From Duganella phyllosphaerae (GTDB lineage Bacteria > Pseudomonadota > Gammaproteobacteria > Burkholderiales > Burkholderiaceae_D): a stretch of DNA of 64,000 nucleotides. The position numbers and the translations under genes are program-made. This document shows, piece after piece, positions 57,401 to 64,000 of the stretch. The notes beneath the pieces were generated by a model, which saw only the letters and a list, made by a program, of their open reading frames with translations, had not been told where the DNA came from and ran no database searches. Position 1 is the stretch's first letter. Each line of letters begins with the position of its first letter. The DNA lies in the NCBI RefSeq assembly GCF_001758785.1, contig NZ_LROM01000093.1, positions 124,001-188,000 on the forward strand, given 5' to 3'.

Positions 57401-57528
57401 GGCGTGTTGATGTAACCCGACTGACCATTGAGGCTCGGCGTGGCAGCGAGGCTGTCGTGACCCAATAGGATCAGGTATCCACACCAAGTATATTTAACAG
57501 ATTTTCGTAGCGCGCTTAGCAAATCCAA
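54433..57528 (-). CDS. YjbH-like exopolysaccharide protein fused to a PAP2 phosphatase
   Basis: A 1031-residue fusion. A signal-like N-terminus is followed by a YjbH-type region (about 30-410: LNGQSGYINTPSAAVEADGTFSVGYSY, VTGRYVSITG, WLGLQAARGRDNFSVNAFVSIPFGE), a Pro/Ala/Thr-rich linker (about 440-500), a beta-rich stretch (about 510-800), and a PAP2 domain (about 840-1015) with KYAVGRARP, FPSGHA and GRVAGRKHWVSD, the three phosphatase motifs. YjbH proteins act in polysaccharide export at the outer membrane; PAP2 could dephosphorylate undecaprenyl pyrophosphate. The start is TTG at 57528, right after an in-frame stop, so the exact start is uncertain. Confidence 0.88.
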   Translation of the reverse strand: MDLLSALRKSVKYTWCGYLILLGHDSLAATPSLNGQSGYINTPSAAVEADGTFSVGYSYDSPYGQLWATTTILPFVQVTGRYVSITGIPPFGFSPSELDYGKNYGRYKDKVIDGKVRLWNESDWMPAVAIGSSDVFGTQLFKSYYGVASKTIGAARNIEVSVGYGTKRMDGAFAGMRWTPVKLPNWSVVAEYNSVDYKQDFRADLSGAINRRKGPAVGLEYRWGWLGLQAARGRDNFSVNAFVSIPFGEREYVPKIYEPPFFEDKHPITPPSITEWRQDAGYGADLIKALAAQDYQNIRVTLTGNTLNLTLTNNRIYDMGRSIGRAMRTALAFTPAGVTTIKVTYTKLDQPLTTYEFFDLPKLQDYLAGKIDRKAFNEVVLVRYPNKDDVIADDQQGWLAGLLDESGPAVVANAAPAQAPTVAMAAVAPGPATLSATEAPVHTTVSPPSAPTPAATAVAGALPVPPRAASGVATVTGVEADGKLRVAMGHEGDVVQLTSVDRESNRFKVAPKLGFFFNDPSGAFRYSLSAAANYDRRLSDGLYLNTAASVSLIETVSGVKQPSNSNLPHVRTDVAKYLGESRFALSRVLLNKYATPAERWYVRGSVGLYEDMFRGAGGQVLYLPKNSQWAVDLSVDALQQRGYKRLFDSLDYKTVTAIASLHYKMPHGITVTARAGRFLAKDNGVRMEFKRRFDSGIEVGAWYTHTNGNDITTPGTPSKPYQDRGVFLSIPLRTMLPLDSQNTMGFSLSPWTRDVGQMVASPGDLYDMVEKPRRDMNSYDGLGNFAERPDEQQLPAVNPPDVPFENPVPVVRERINQSLEVIPAPREWVRPVTMTVGAILVSALADKPVDRQMKKYQDKKALRGLNTYGNALPYALVGAAGAAFALGDERLSNTGLIAMQSIAAATGVSLVGKYAVGRARPEEERGPWSRVGEGYSRSDAAFPSGHAAVSFAAITPFAKEYNAPWLYGVAALGSAGRVAGRKHWVSDTVAGSVIGYAIGSWLWQAQREQHGGGLSIVPGPKSVAVSWQKSY

Positions 57529-57848
57529 CTACCCAAAAAAATACGCCTAATTCGCTACTTCCCTGAGCATCAGGAGTAGAGCAAGCCAGAGGTGGAATTT
57601 AAACTGAAACAGGGACATTGCGCCCCTTTGTTTGTATGATCCAGCGACGCCGCTCCTTCGGATGACTGCGCCGTCGGCATGATACCGCACTGCGCAACTG
57701 TCATCGTGGCCGGCCTTAATTATTTACAATTTACGCAGCCAATCAGCGTGATTTTACCATCGTTAGCAAAAAGTACGCCAATTTATTGCCTTAAAGCTCT
57801 GTTTTATTGTGGAAACAGACAAACACGCCACAGTCACAATGATGTCAA
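57529..57848 (-). promoter_or_regulatory. 320-base upstream region of the polysaccharide operon
   Basis: Non-coding as far as I can see. It must hold the minus-strand promoter for the YjbH-PAP2, wza, wzz chain. GGAAGTAGCG (57562-57553, minus strand) loosely resembles an ops core (7 of 9). No clear -35/-10 pair or terminator could be fixed. Confidence 0.4.
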
Positions 57849-58364
57849 TTAGGTAGAGAAATCAATCGCATAAATATTCGTCATCCGCTCACCCGGCGGC
57901 AACAACTTTATTTCCTGAAACCGCAGTCCGAGCTTGTGCAGCAGCCGGATCGAGTTGGCGTTACCCGGGTCGGTAATGCCCAGCACCCGGCCGATGCCCA
58001 GCGGCCCCCGCGCCAGTTCCAGCACCGCCTGCGCTGCCTCGTAGGTATAACCGCGGCCGAAGTGCTCCGGGCGGATGGCGTAGCCGATATCGACGTCGGG
58101 CAGGAAATCGCGCCGGATCAGGCCGCACATCCCCAGCGCCCTCCCATCTTCCTTGCGCTCCATCACGTACAGAGAATGACCATGGCGCTGCTGCATCGCC
58201 ATCGGCCCCTCGATGATGGCGGCGCGGGCCTGCTCGACGCTGCGGATGCCCTTGTCGCCGATGAATTGCAGCCAGGTGGGGTCGTTGACCAGTTCGAAAT
58301 AGAACTTGGCATCATCGGTGTCGATGGTGCGCAGGCGCAGGCGCGCGGTGTCCAGGATGATCAT
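57849..58364 (-). CDS. GNAT family N-acetyltransferase (RimJ/RimL-like)
   Basis: A 171-residue acetyl-CoA-dependent acetyltransferase. Starts MIILDTARLRLRTI, has the central strand IGYAIRPEHFGRGYTYEAAQAVLELA with the acetyl-CoA loop, and NANSIRLLHKLGLRFQEI at the C-terminus, as in the RimJ/RimL group. Substrate unknown. The ATG at 58364 overlaps the stop of the other GNAT gene (ATGA), so the two are translationally coupled. Confidence 0.9.
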   Translation of the reverse strand: MIILDTARLRLRTIDTDDAKFYFELVNDPTWLQFIGDKGIRSVEQARAAIIEGPMAMQQRHGHSLYVMERKEDGRALGMCGLIRRDFLPDVDIGYAIRPEHFGRGYTYEAAQAVLELARGPLGIGRVLGITDPGNANSIRLLHKLGLRFQEIKLLPPGERMTNIYAIDFST

Positions 58365-58882
58365 GCGTCGGGCCAGTGGGATGGATCTGCCAGCAGCTGG
58401 TACATGACGTACACATCGACATAGCCGAGGTAGCGGTGGTGATAGGCGCGCGGCAGCGTGCCGATGATGGAAAAGCCCAGCTTTTTCCACAGCAGCACGG
58501 CGGCGACGTTGGAGCTGACCACGTAGTTGAACTGCATCGCCAGGTAGCCCTGGCGGTGTGCGCGGGCCAGGCAGTCGCGCCCCAGCATGGCGCCCACCCC
58601 CACGCCCTGCGCCGCAGGACCCACCATGAACGAGGCGTTGGCCACGTGGGCGCCACGGTCGCGCTGGTTGGCGGTGAGGCGATACATGCCCAGCAGGCGG
58701 TCGCCGTTGAGTTCGGCCACAAAACTCTCGATGCCGGGGCCGAACCAGTAGGCGTGGCAATCATCGCGGCTGGTGTCGGCAGCGAAATAGTAGGTGTCGC
58801 CGGTGGCGATAAGTTCCTGGAAGATGGTCCACATGGCGCCGAAGTCGGCTGCCGTGGCGGGGCGGATCGCGATTTCTTTCAA
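58361..58882 (-). CDS. GNAT family N-acetyltransferase
   Basis: A 173-residue acetyltransferase starting KEIAIRPATAADFGAMWTIFQ, with the acetyl-CoA loop in MVGPAAQGVGVGAMLGRDCL and NVAAVLLWKKLGFSIIGTLP near the end. The frame stays open to a TTG at 58936, but the TTG at 58882 has GGAG 5 bases upstream and gives the family N-terminus, so I choose it. Substrate unknown; a coupled pair with the next GNAT suggests a shared role such as detoxification. Confidence 0.88.
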   Translation of the reverse strand: MKEIAIRPATAADFGAMWTIFQELIATGDTYYFAADTSRDDCHAYWFGPGIESFVAELNGDRLLGMYRLTANQRDRGAHVANASFMVGPAAQGVGVGAMLGRDCLARAHRQGYLAMQFNYVVSSNVAAVLLWKKLGFSIIGTLPRAYHHRYLGYVDVYVMYQLLADPSHWPDA

Positions 58883-58963
58883 GACGACTCCATGCGGTGG
58901 CGACAGTGTTTTATTGTCATGGATTTCCGCCGGCAAGTCCAGCGCGCCGCCACCGCGTCCGAC

Positions 58964-60238
58964 TTAGCGACCGAGGCGGAAATCGACGCCGTCCGGCCGC
59001 CCCGGCAAATTCAACCTGGCCCGGGCGCGCGGCGACTCGGCCACGATCACGCCGCGCCGCATCACCAGCCGGCGCGCCGCACGCAGGCGGATCGCCTCCA
59101 CCGGGTCGGCAGCATCGAGCAGTACCAGGTCGGCATGGCAGCCGACCGCCACGCCGTACCCGTCCAGGCCGAGGATGCGCGCCGGGGTGTCGGTCACGGC
59201 GGTGAAGCAGGCGCGCATGGCGTCCTGCCCGGTCATCTGCGCCACGTGCAAGCCCATGTGCGCCACTTCCAGCATGTCGCCCGAACCCAGGCTGTACCAC
59301 GGGTCCATCACGCAATCGTGGCCGAAGGCGACATCGATGCCGGCGGCCAGCATTTCCGGCACCCGCGTCATGCCGCGCCGCTTGGGGTAGCTGTCGTGGC
59401 GGCCTTGCAAGGTGATGTTGATGAGCGGATTGGCGATCGCCGCCACCCCGCCTTCGCGGATCAGCGGCAGCAGCTTGCTCACATAATAGTTGTCCATCGA
59501 ATGCATGGACGTCAGGTGCGAGCCGGTCACGCGGCCGTGCAGGCCCAGCCGGTTGCTGTGGTAAGCCAGGGTTTCGATATGGCGCGACATGGGGTCATCC
59601 GACTCGTCGCAATGCATGTCCACCCGCAAGCCCTGATCGGCGGCAAACTCGCACAGCAGGCGCACCGACTCGGCGCCATCGGCCATGGTGCGCTCGAAGT
59701 GCGGAATGCCGCCCACCACGTTCACGCCCATGGCGATCGCGCGCTTGAGATTGGCGAACGCGGTGGGACTGCGCAGCACGCCGTCCTGCGGAAACGCCAC
59801 CAGTTGCAGGTCGAGGTAAGGCGCCACCCGGCGCTTGACGTCAAGCAGCGCCTCCACCGCCAGCAGCCGGTCGTCGCACACGTCCACGTGCGAGCGGATC
59901 GCCAGCAGGCCGCGCGCCACCGCCCAGTCGCAATATTGCAAGGCGCGCTCGACCAGCGCCTGCTGCGTCAGCTGCGGCTTGAGCTCGCCCCAAAGGGCAA
60001 TGCCCTCGAGCAGCGTGCCGGACGCGTTGACGCGCGGCAGGCCGTAGCTGAGCGTGGCGTCCATGTGAAAGTGGGCGTCGACGAACGGCGCACTGACCAG
60101 GTCGCCGCCGGCGTCGATCTCGCGCCCGGCCATGACGGCCAGTGCCGGGCCGATGGCGGCAATCCGGCCATGCTCGATGGCGATATCGACGCCGGTCTGG
60201 CCGTCGGCAAGGTTGGCGTTGCGTATGACCACATCCAT
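58964..60238 (-). CDS. codA: cytosine deaminase (CodA-like amidohydrolase)
   Basis: A 424-residue metal-dependent amidohydrolase converting cytosine to uracil and ammonia. It follows E. coli CodA closely: DAHFHMDATLSYGLPRVNASGTLLEGI, SHVDVCDDRLLAVEALLDVK, PHFERTMADG, metal/catalytic HCDESDD, GSHLTSMHSMDNYYV and GHDCVMDPWYSLG. In the last motif E. coli has HDDVFDPW: the metal Asp is kept but the next Asp is Cys here, which may alter the pyrimidine accepted. GAGGGG lies 6 bases before the ATG at 60238 and abuts an ATG at 60244, so 60238 is the start. No cytosine permease adjacent. Confidence 0.9.
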   Translation of the reverse strand: MDVVIRNANLADGQTGVDIAIEHGRIAAIGPALAVMAGREIDAGGDLVSAPFVDAHFHMDATLSYGLPRVNASGTLLEGIALWGELKPQLTQQALVERALQYCDWAVARGLLAIRSHVDVCDDRLLAVEALLDVKRRVAPYLDLQLVAFPQDGVLRSPTAFANLKRAIAMGVNVVGGIPHFERTMADGAESVRLLCEFAADQGLRVDMHCDESDDPMSRHIETLAYHSNRLGLHGRVTGSHLTSMHSMDNYYVSKLLPLIREGGVAAIANPLINITLQGRHDSYPKRRGMTRVPEMLAAGIDVAFGHDCVMDPWYSLGSGDMLEVAHMGLHVAQMTGQDAMRACFTAVTDTPARILGLDGYGVAVGCHADLVLLDAADPVEAIRLRAARRLVMRRGVIVAESPRARARLNLPGRPDGVDFRLGR

Positions 60239-60498
60239 GAACATCCCCTCAGTAGTGATGGCGTCGATTGTAGACAGTTTCGATGGTTTCTACTAATTGT
60301 TGCATTGCGGTATCGCTCGGCGATTTTTTTCCTTTGATTTTGCGCTAGATCAAATGTGCGAGAATAAGTGTGGACACAGCATTTTTCCGTGTGGCACTCT
60401 TCTGCCCACATAGCACAAAAAATAACTATTCAAGCCCGGTGTTCGTGGCTAGAATGTTCCCATATTGCAGCGCAACAGACCCGTCGCCAGGAGAAACC

Positions 60499-61323
60499 AT
60501 GTCTTCGATTACCGAACAGTTTTCCGCCGTTACCAAATCGCAACTGGAAGCCCAGTTCCAGATCTTCAACAGCCTGGCCCACACCGCCGTCGAGAGCGCG
60601 GAAAAGCTGATTGCGCTCAATCTCAGCACGACCAAGGCCTCGATGGAGCAGTCGTCGGCTGCCGCGAAAAAGCTGCTGGAAGTCAAGGACGCCAGGGAAT
60701 TGTTCAGCGCCAGCCGCGAGACCCCGACCGGCATCGACAGCCTGCTGGCCTATAGCCGCCAACTGTTCGCCATCGCCAGCGGCGCCCAGGCCGAGCTGAT
60801 CAAGAGCACGCGCGGCGCAGCCTTGCCGCAGTTGGCTGCGCCGTTGGCGACGCCGGTCGCCGAGACGGTGAAGGCCGTAGCGCCGGCAGCCGAGGTGCTC
60901 CAGGCGGCAACGCCTGCCGTGTCGGCGGCAGCTACACAGCCATCCGCGCCGCCGGCAGCCGCAGCACCAGTGTCGGCGCCTGTGGCAGTCCCGACCGCCA
61001 CCGTTGCCGAACCGGCGCCGCCTGCCACCACGATCAAGGCCGCTGTCTCGGCAGCGGTGCACGCTGACGAACCGCCTGCGGTGGACAACCCTGCCAAGGT
61101 CGCGCCGGCGCCGCTGGCCGCTGCCGTGGCACCGACCGCGCCGGAAGCGATCAAGCCGGCACTCAAAACTACTGCCGACACCACGCCGCCGGCAGCAGCC
61201 AAGCCGGCCTTCCCGGCCGCCAAGCCGATCGCGCTGGCCGCCGACACCAAAACTGCCAAGCTGAAAGCAGTTGCGCCGAAAGCCAGGACCGCCGACGCGC
61301 CTGCCGGCAAGCACAAGAAGTAA
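60499..61323 (+). CDS. phasin family protein with long Ala/Pro-rich tail
   Basis: A 274-residue protein. The phasin domain covers about 1-115: ITEQFSAVTKSQLEAQFQIFN, AHTAVESAEKLIALNLSTTKASMEQS, FSASRETPTGIDSLLAYSRQLFAIASGAQAEL. Phasins coat polyhydroxyalkanoate granules. From about 120 the sequence is Ala/Pro/Val-rich, ending in Lys-rich AGKHKK, similar to the basic tails of some betaproteobacterial phasins. ATG 60499 has AGGAGA upstream; the longer open frame is not phasin-like. Granule binding by the tail is inferred. Confidence 0.93.
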   Translation: MSSITEQFSAVTKSQLEAQFQIFNSLAHTAVESAEKLIALNLSTTKASMEQSSAAAKKLLEVKDARELFSASRETPTGIDSLLAYSRQLFAIASGAQAELIKSTRGAALPQLAAPLATPVAETVKAVAPAAEVLQAATPAVSAAATQPSAPPAAAAPVSAPVAVPTATVAEPAPPATTIKAAVSAAVHADEPPAVDNPAKVAPAPLAAAVAPTAPEAIKPALKTTADTTPPAAAKPAFPAAKPIALAADTKTAKLKAVAPKARTADAPAGKHKK

Positions 61324-61344
61324 TCCTTTCCAGTGATCAATTGT

Positions 61345-61364
61345 GTACCCGCCTGCGCGGGTAC
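61345..61364. repeat. REP-like hairpin
   Basis: GTACCCGC, loop CTGC, GCGGGTAC followed by GACGG, 21 bases after the phasin stop. No T-run; resembles short REP palindromes and may mark the transcript end. Confidence 0.65.
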
Positions 61365-61497
61365 GACGGTGCTTATGCATACCGCCTGTTCGGTGCTTCA
61401 CCGGACAGCGCCGCGCCACCTGATTGTTTGCCTTGCTGTATCCTAACGGACTACGCGCTGGCAGTACGCTGCCAGCCCAACGCTACTCCGAGGCTAC

Positions 61498-63252
61498 ATG
61501 TTGACTCTTTCCGCGCTGCTGGGCGGCTTCGTCCGCCAGCACAAGCGCGCCTATGCCCTGTCCGGCCTGATGCTGGCGGGGGTGGCCGCGCTCAGTATCT
61601 GGGTGCCGCGCAAGGTCGGCGCCATGATCGACGGGCTGGCTGCCCACACCCTGTCCGGCAACGCCCTGCTGCTGGAAATCGGTTCGCTGCTGCTGATCGG
61701 CCTGGCGATTTATTTCCTGCGCGTGGCGTGGCGCCAGCTGCTGTTCGGCGCCGCCTATAAACTCGGCGTGTCGCTGCGCACGCGCCTGTACGCGCGCCTG
61801 TCCGAGCAAGGCTCCGCCTTCTACCAGCGCCAGCGCACCGGCGACCTGATGGCCCTGGCCACCAACGATATCGACGCCATCGAAATGGTGGCCGGCGAGG
61901 CGATGCTGGCCGGTTTCGACGGCGCCATTACACTGGTGATGGTGCTGGGCGTGATGCTGCTCGGCGTGGACTGGCGCCTGGCCTGCATTGCGCTGCTGCC
62001 GTTCCCGCTGATGGCGTGGGCGTTCTGGTATATCTCGGGCCACATCCACACCGCCTCCACCGATTCGCTCAAGCGTTTTTCGGACCTGAACGACCATGTG
62101 CAGGAAACCCTGTCGGGCGTGCGCACGCTGCGCGCGCTGGGCCTGGAACAGCGCAGCGCCAAGCAGTTTTCCGAGCTGGCGCAGCATGCGTCCAACGCCA
62201 GCCTGCGCGCGCAGGTATGGGAAGCGGCGTACGAGCCGGCCGTGGGCCTCACGCTGGCCGCCGCCAGCACGCTCACGCTGGGCCTGGGCGGCTACCTGGT
62301 ATGGCACGACCAGCTCACCATCGGCTCGCTCACCGCGTTCACCATGTACCTGGGGCAGTTGATCTGGCCGATGTTTGCCGCCGGCTGGGTGCTGTCGCTG
62401 ATCGAACGCGGACGCGCCGCCTGGCAGCGCCTGCAGCCGATGCTGGCCGCGCCGCTGGCCATCGACGACCACGGCACGCTCACCGCCATCGCGCCCGGCG
62501 CGCTGGTGCTCGACCATGTGCGTTACGCCTATGCCGACCAGTCGGCGCCGGCGTTGCAGGACATCTCGCTCACCCTGGCGCCGGGCCAGACGCTGGGCCT
62601 GGTGGGGCCGACCGGCAGCGGCAAGTCCACCCTGCTGCGGGTGCTGATGCGTCAGATCACGCCGCAGGCGGGCACCGTCACCTGGAGCGGCCACGCGCTC
62701 GACGCATACGCCTTGCACACGCTGCGCGCCGGCATCAGCTGGGTGCCGCAGGAGTCGTTCCTGTTCTCGGCCTCGATTGCCGACAATATCGCGCTGGCGC
62801 GGCCTGAGGCCACCCGCGCGCAGGTGGAACACGCAGCCAACCTGGCGGCGGTGCACGACGACATCCTGAAATTCGCGCAGGGGTACGAAACCGAGGTGGG
62901 CGAAAAAGGCATTACCCTGTCCGGCGGCCAGCGCCAGCGCGTGGCGATCGCCCGCGCGCTGCTGGCCGATAATGACCTGCTGCTGCTCGACGACGCCTTG
63001 TCGGCGGTCGATACCGGCACCGAGACGCGCATCCTCGAACACCTGGAAGAACTGCGCCAGGCGCGCGCGGGCCGCAGCGCGGTAATCGCCAGCCACCGCC
63101 TGAGCGCAGTGGTCAACGCCGACCTGATCCTGGTGCTGCGCGACGGCCGCATCAGCGAGTCGGGCAGCCACGAACAACTGCTGGCGCAAGATGGCTGGTA
63201 CGCCAGCCAGTGGCGCTACCAACAACTGGAGGCCAGCCTCGATGCCGCCTGA
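61498..63252 (+). CDS. ABC exporter half-transporter (MdlA-like)
   Basis: A 584-residue fused membrane/ATPase subunit. Six predicted helices (about 15-310), then the nucleotide-binding domain: Walker A GPTGSGKST, Q-loop WVPQESFLFS, signature LSGGQRQR, Walker B LLLLDD and SHRLSAVV. The residue after Walker B is Asp (DDALSAVD) instead of the catalytic Glu, as in the degenerate site of heterodimeric exporters such as MdlAB. GAGG precedes the ATG. The next gene overlaps it and encodes the partner. Drug or lipid export is possible. Confidence 0.93.
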   Translation: MLTLSALLGGFVRQHKRAYALSGLMLAGVAALSIWVPRKVGAMIDGLAAHTLSGNALLLEIGSLLLIGLAIYFLRVAWRQLLFGAAYKLGVSLRTRLYARLSEQGSAFYQRQRTGDLMALATNDIDAIEMVAGEAMLAGFDGAITLVMVLGVMLLGVDWRLACIALLPFPLMAWAFWYISGHIHTASTDSLKRFSDLNDHVQETLSGVRTLRALGLEQRSAKQFSELAQHASNASLRAQVWEAAYEPAVGLTLAAASTLTLGLGGYLVWHDQLTIGSLTAFTMYLGQLIWPMFAAGWVLSLIERGRAAWQRLQPMLAAPLAIDDHGTLTAIAPGALVLDHVRYAYADQSAPALQDISLTLAPGQTLGLVGPTGSGKSTLLRVLMRQITPQAGTVTWSGHALDAYALHTLRAGISWVPQESFLFSASIADNIALARPEATRAQVEHAANLAAVHDDILKFAQGYETEVGEKGITLSGGQRQRVAIARALLADNDLLLLDDALSAVDTGTETRILEHLEELRQARAGRSAVIASHRLSAVVNADLILVLRDGRISESGSHEQLLAQDGWYASQWRYQQLEASLDAA

Positions 63253-64000
63253 TACCACGTCGCCCGAAGCGAAGCTGACCAATCCCGACACCACCTCGAT
63301 CGGCGCCCAGACGCGCCAGGCCTTTGCGCTGCTGCGCCGCGCCGCCCGTCCCGACCAGCACCACCTGGGCTGGGCCGTGCTGTGGCTGATGCTCGCTGCC
63401 CTGTTCGAAGTGATGGGCCCCATCATGGGCAAGGCGCTGATCGACGAACACCTGCTGCCGCACCACCTGGACTGGCCGCGCATGGCCATGCTGCTGGCCG
63501 GCCTGCTGCTGTCGGGCTGGATCGCCAGCGGCCTGCGTTACCTGCAACTGGTGCGCCTGTCCGGCCTGGCCATGCGCTCGGTGATGCGGCTGCGCGAAAT
63601 GGTGTACACCCACGTGCTGCTGCTGCCGATGTCGTTTTTCGACCGCGCCATCACCGGACAGCTGGTCTCGCGCGTGACCAACGACACCGAGGCGGTCAAG
63701 AATCTGTACATCCAGGTGCTGTTCGTGATCCTCGACAGCACCATCGTGCTGGTGGGGACCATGGCCGCCATGGCGTGGCTCGACATCCGCCTGATGGGCA
63801 TGGTGCTGGCGCTGCTGCCGGCGGTGCTGGTGATCGTGTTCCTGTACCAGCGCTGGAGCGCGCCGGCCGTCACCCGCGCACGCGCCCTGCGCAGCGACAT
63901 CAACGGCCAGATGGCCGAGTCGATCGGCGGCATGAGCGTGCTGCAGGCGAACAATGCGCAAGAGCGTTTCGGCGCCCGCTTTGCCGCCACCAACCAGGCC
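63242..64000 (+). CDS. ABC exporter half-transporter (MdlB-like), truncated by the window
   Basis: Open from the ATG at 63242 to the window end, 253 codons. It overlaps the preceding gene by 11 bases. The translated part (PPDTTSPEAKL, AFALLRRAARPDQHHLGWAVLWLM, FDRAITGQLVSRVTNDTEAVKNLY, NGQMAESIGGMSVLQANNAQERF) is an ABC exporter membrane domain with about five of its six helices; the ATPase lies outside. Expected partner of the previous protein in a heterodimer. Confidence 0.92.
   Translation, partial: MPPDTTSPEAKLTNPDTTSIGAQTRQAFALLRRAARPDQHHLGWAVLWLMLAALFEVMGPIMGKALIDEHLLPHHLDWPRMAMLLAGLLLSGWIASGLRYLQLVRLSGLAMRSVMRLREMVYTHVLLLPMSFFDRAITGQLVSRVTNDTEAVKNLYIQVLFVILDSTIVLVGTMAAMAWLDIRLMGMVLALLPAVLVIVFLYQRWSAPAVTRARALRSDINGQMAESIGGMSVLQANNAQERFGARFAATNQA

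Noticed and set aside
58376..60337. 653-codon plus-strand frame across the GNAT and codA genes
   Set aside because: Opposite three recognisable genes; His/Gln/Arg-rich with no motif.

Overview
The window is G+C-rich chromosomal DNA from a betaproteobacterium, most likely Oxalobacteraceae (Massilia, Duganella, Janthinobacterium or a relative). The pointers are a glucokinase fused to an RpiR/HexR-type regulator (known from Burkholderiales), a CIRCE-controlled groESL operon, a phasin, a Caulobacter/Xanthomonas-style TonB-dependent maltodextrin receptor, and GGTCGGACCCC-type intergenic hairpins. The genus is inferred; I see no rRNA, tRNA, CRISPR array, insertion sequence or phage gene.

Layout. 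(1) 1-2.2 kb: groES-groEL with CIRCE operator and terminator. (2) 2.2-6.35 kb, minus strand: GH53 endo-galactanase, SMP-30 lactonase, KDPGal aldolase and KDGal kinase, i.e. a galactan/galactonate catabolic operon interrupted by a 118-bp palindrome. (3) 6.5-9.1 kb: a membrane-anchored unknown protein and a PadR regulator coupled to an MFS efflux pump. (4) 9.1-34.3 kb: a large starch/maltodextrin locus: Glk-HexR fusion, GH13 alpha-glucosidase, POT-family transporter, pullulanase, EAL phosphodiesterase, secreted alpha-amylase, phosphoglucomutase, SLC45-like MFS transporter, GH31 alpha-glucosidase, ManC, TonB-dependent receptor and a secreted six-hairpin glycosidase. (5) 34.4-57.5 kb: exopolysaccharide functions: small exported protein, DgkA, WbaP, 2-oxoglutarate oxygenase, glycosyltransferases, acyltransferases, Gmd/Rmd, Wzy, Wzx, Wzz, Wza-like export protein and a YjbH-PAP2 fusion. 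(6) 57.8-64 kb: two GNAT acetyltransferases, cytosine deaminase, phasin, and a heterodimeric ABC exporter running off the end.

How it works together. In the starch locus the receptor would bring maltodextrins across the outer membrane, pullulanase, amylase, GH31 and the six-hairpin enzyme would trim them, the MFS (and perhaps the POT) carriers would cross the inner membrane, and GH13 plus glucokinase would feed glucose 6-phosphate into metabolism. The most interesting observation is a recurring palindrome, consensus TGTAGY-n3-ACTACA, found in every promoter region of this locus and repeatedly overlapping recognisable -10/-35 elements. It has the geometry of HexR sites (TGTAAT-n3-ATTACA in gammaproteobacteria), and the only HexR-like protein in the window is fused to glucokinase. 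I infer a glucokinase-tethered repressor controlling a starch regulon.

The polysaccharide region encodes a Wzx/Wzy-type pathway: ManC, Gmd and Rmd would supply GDP-D-rhamnose, WbaP starts the repeat unit on undecaprenyl phosphate, several transferases and acyltransferases finish it, and Wzx, Wzy, Wzz and Wza export it. Its core (about 43.4-51.1 kb) is visibly more A+T-rich than its surroundings, suggesting horizontal exchange.
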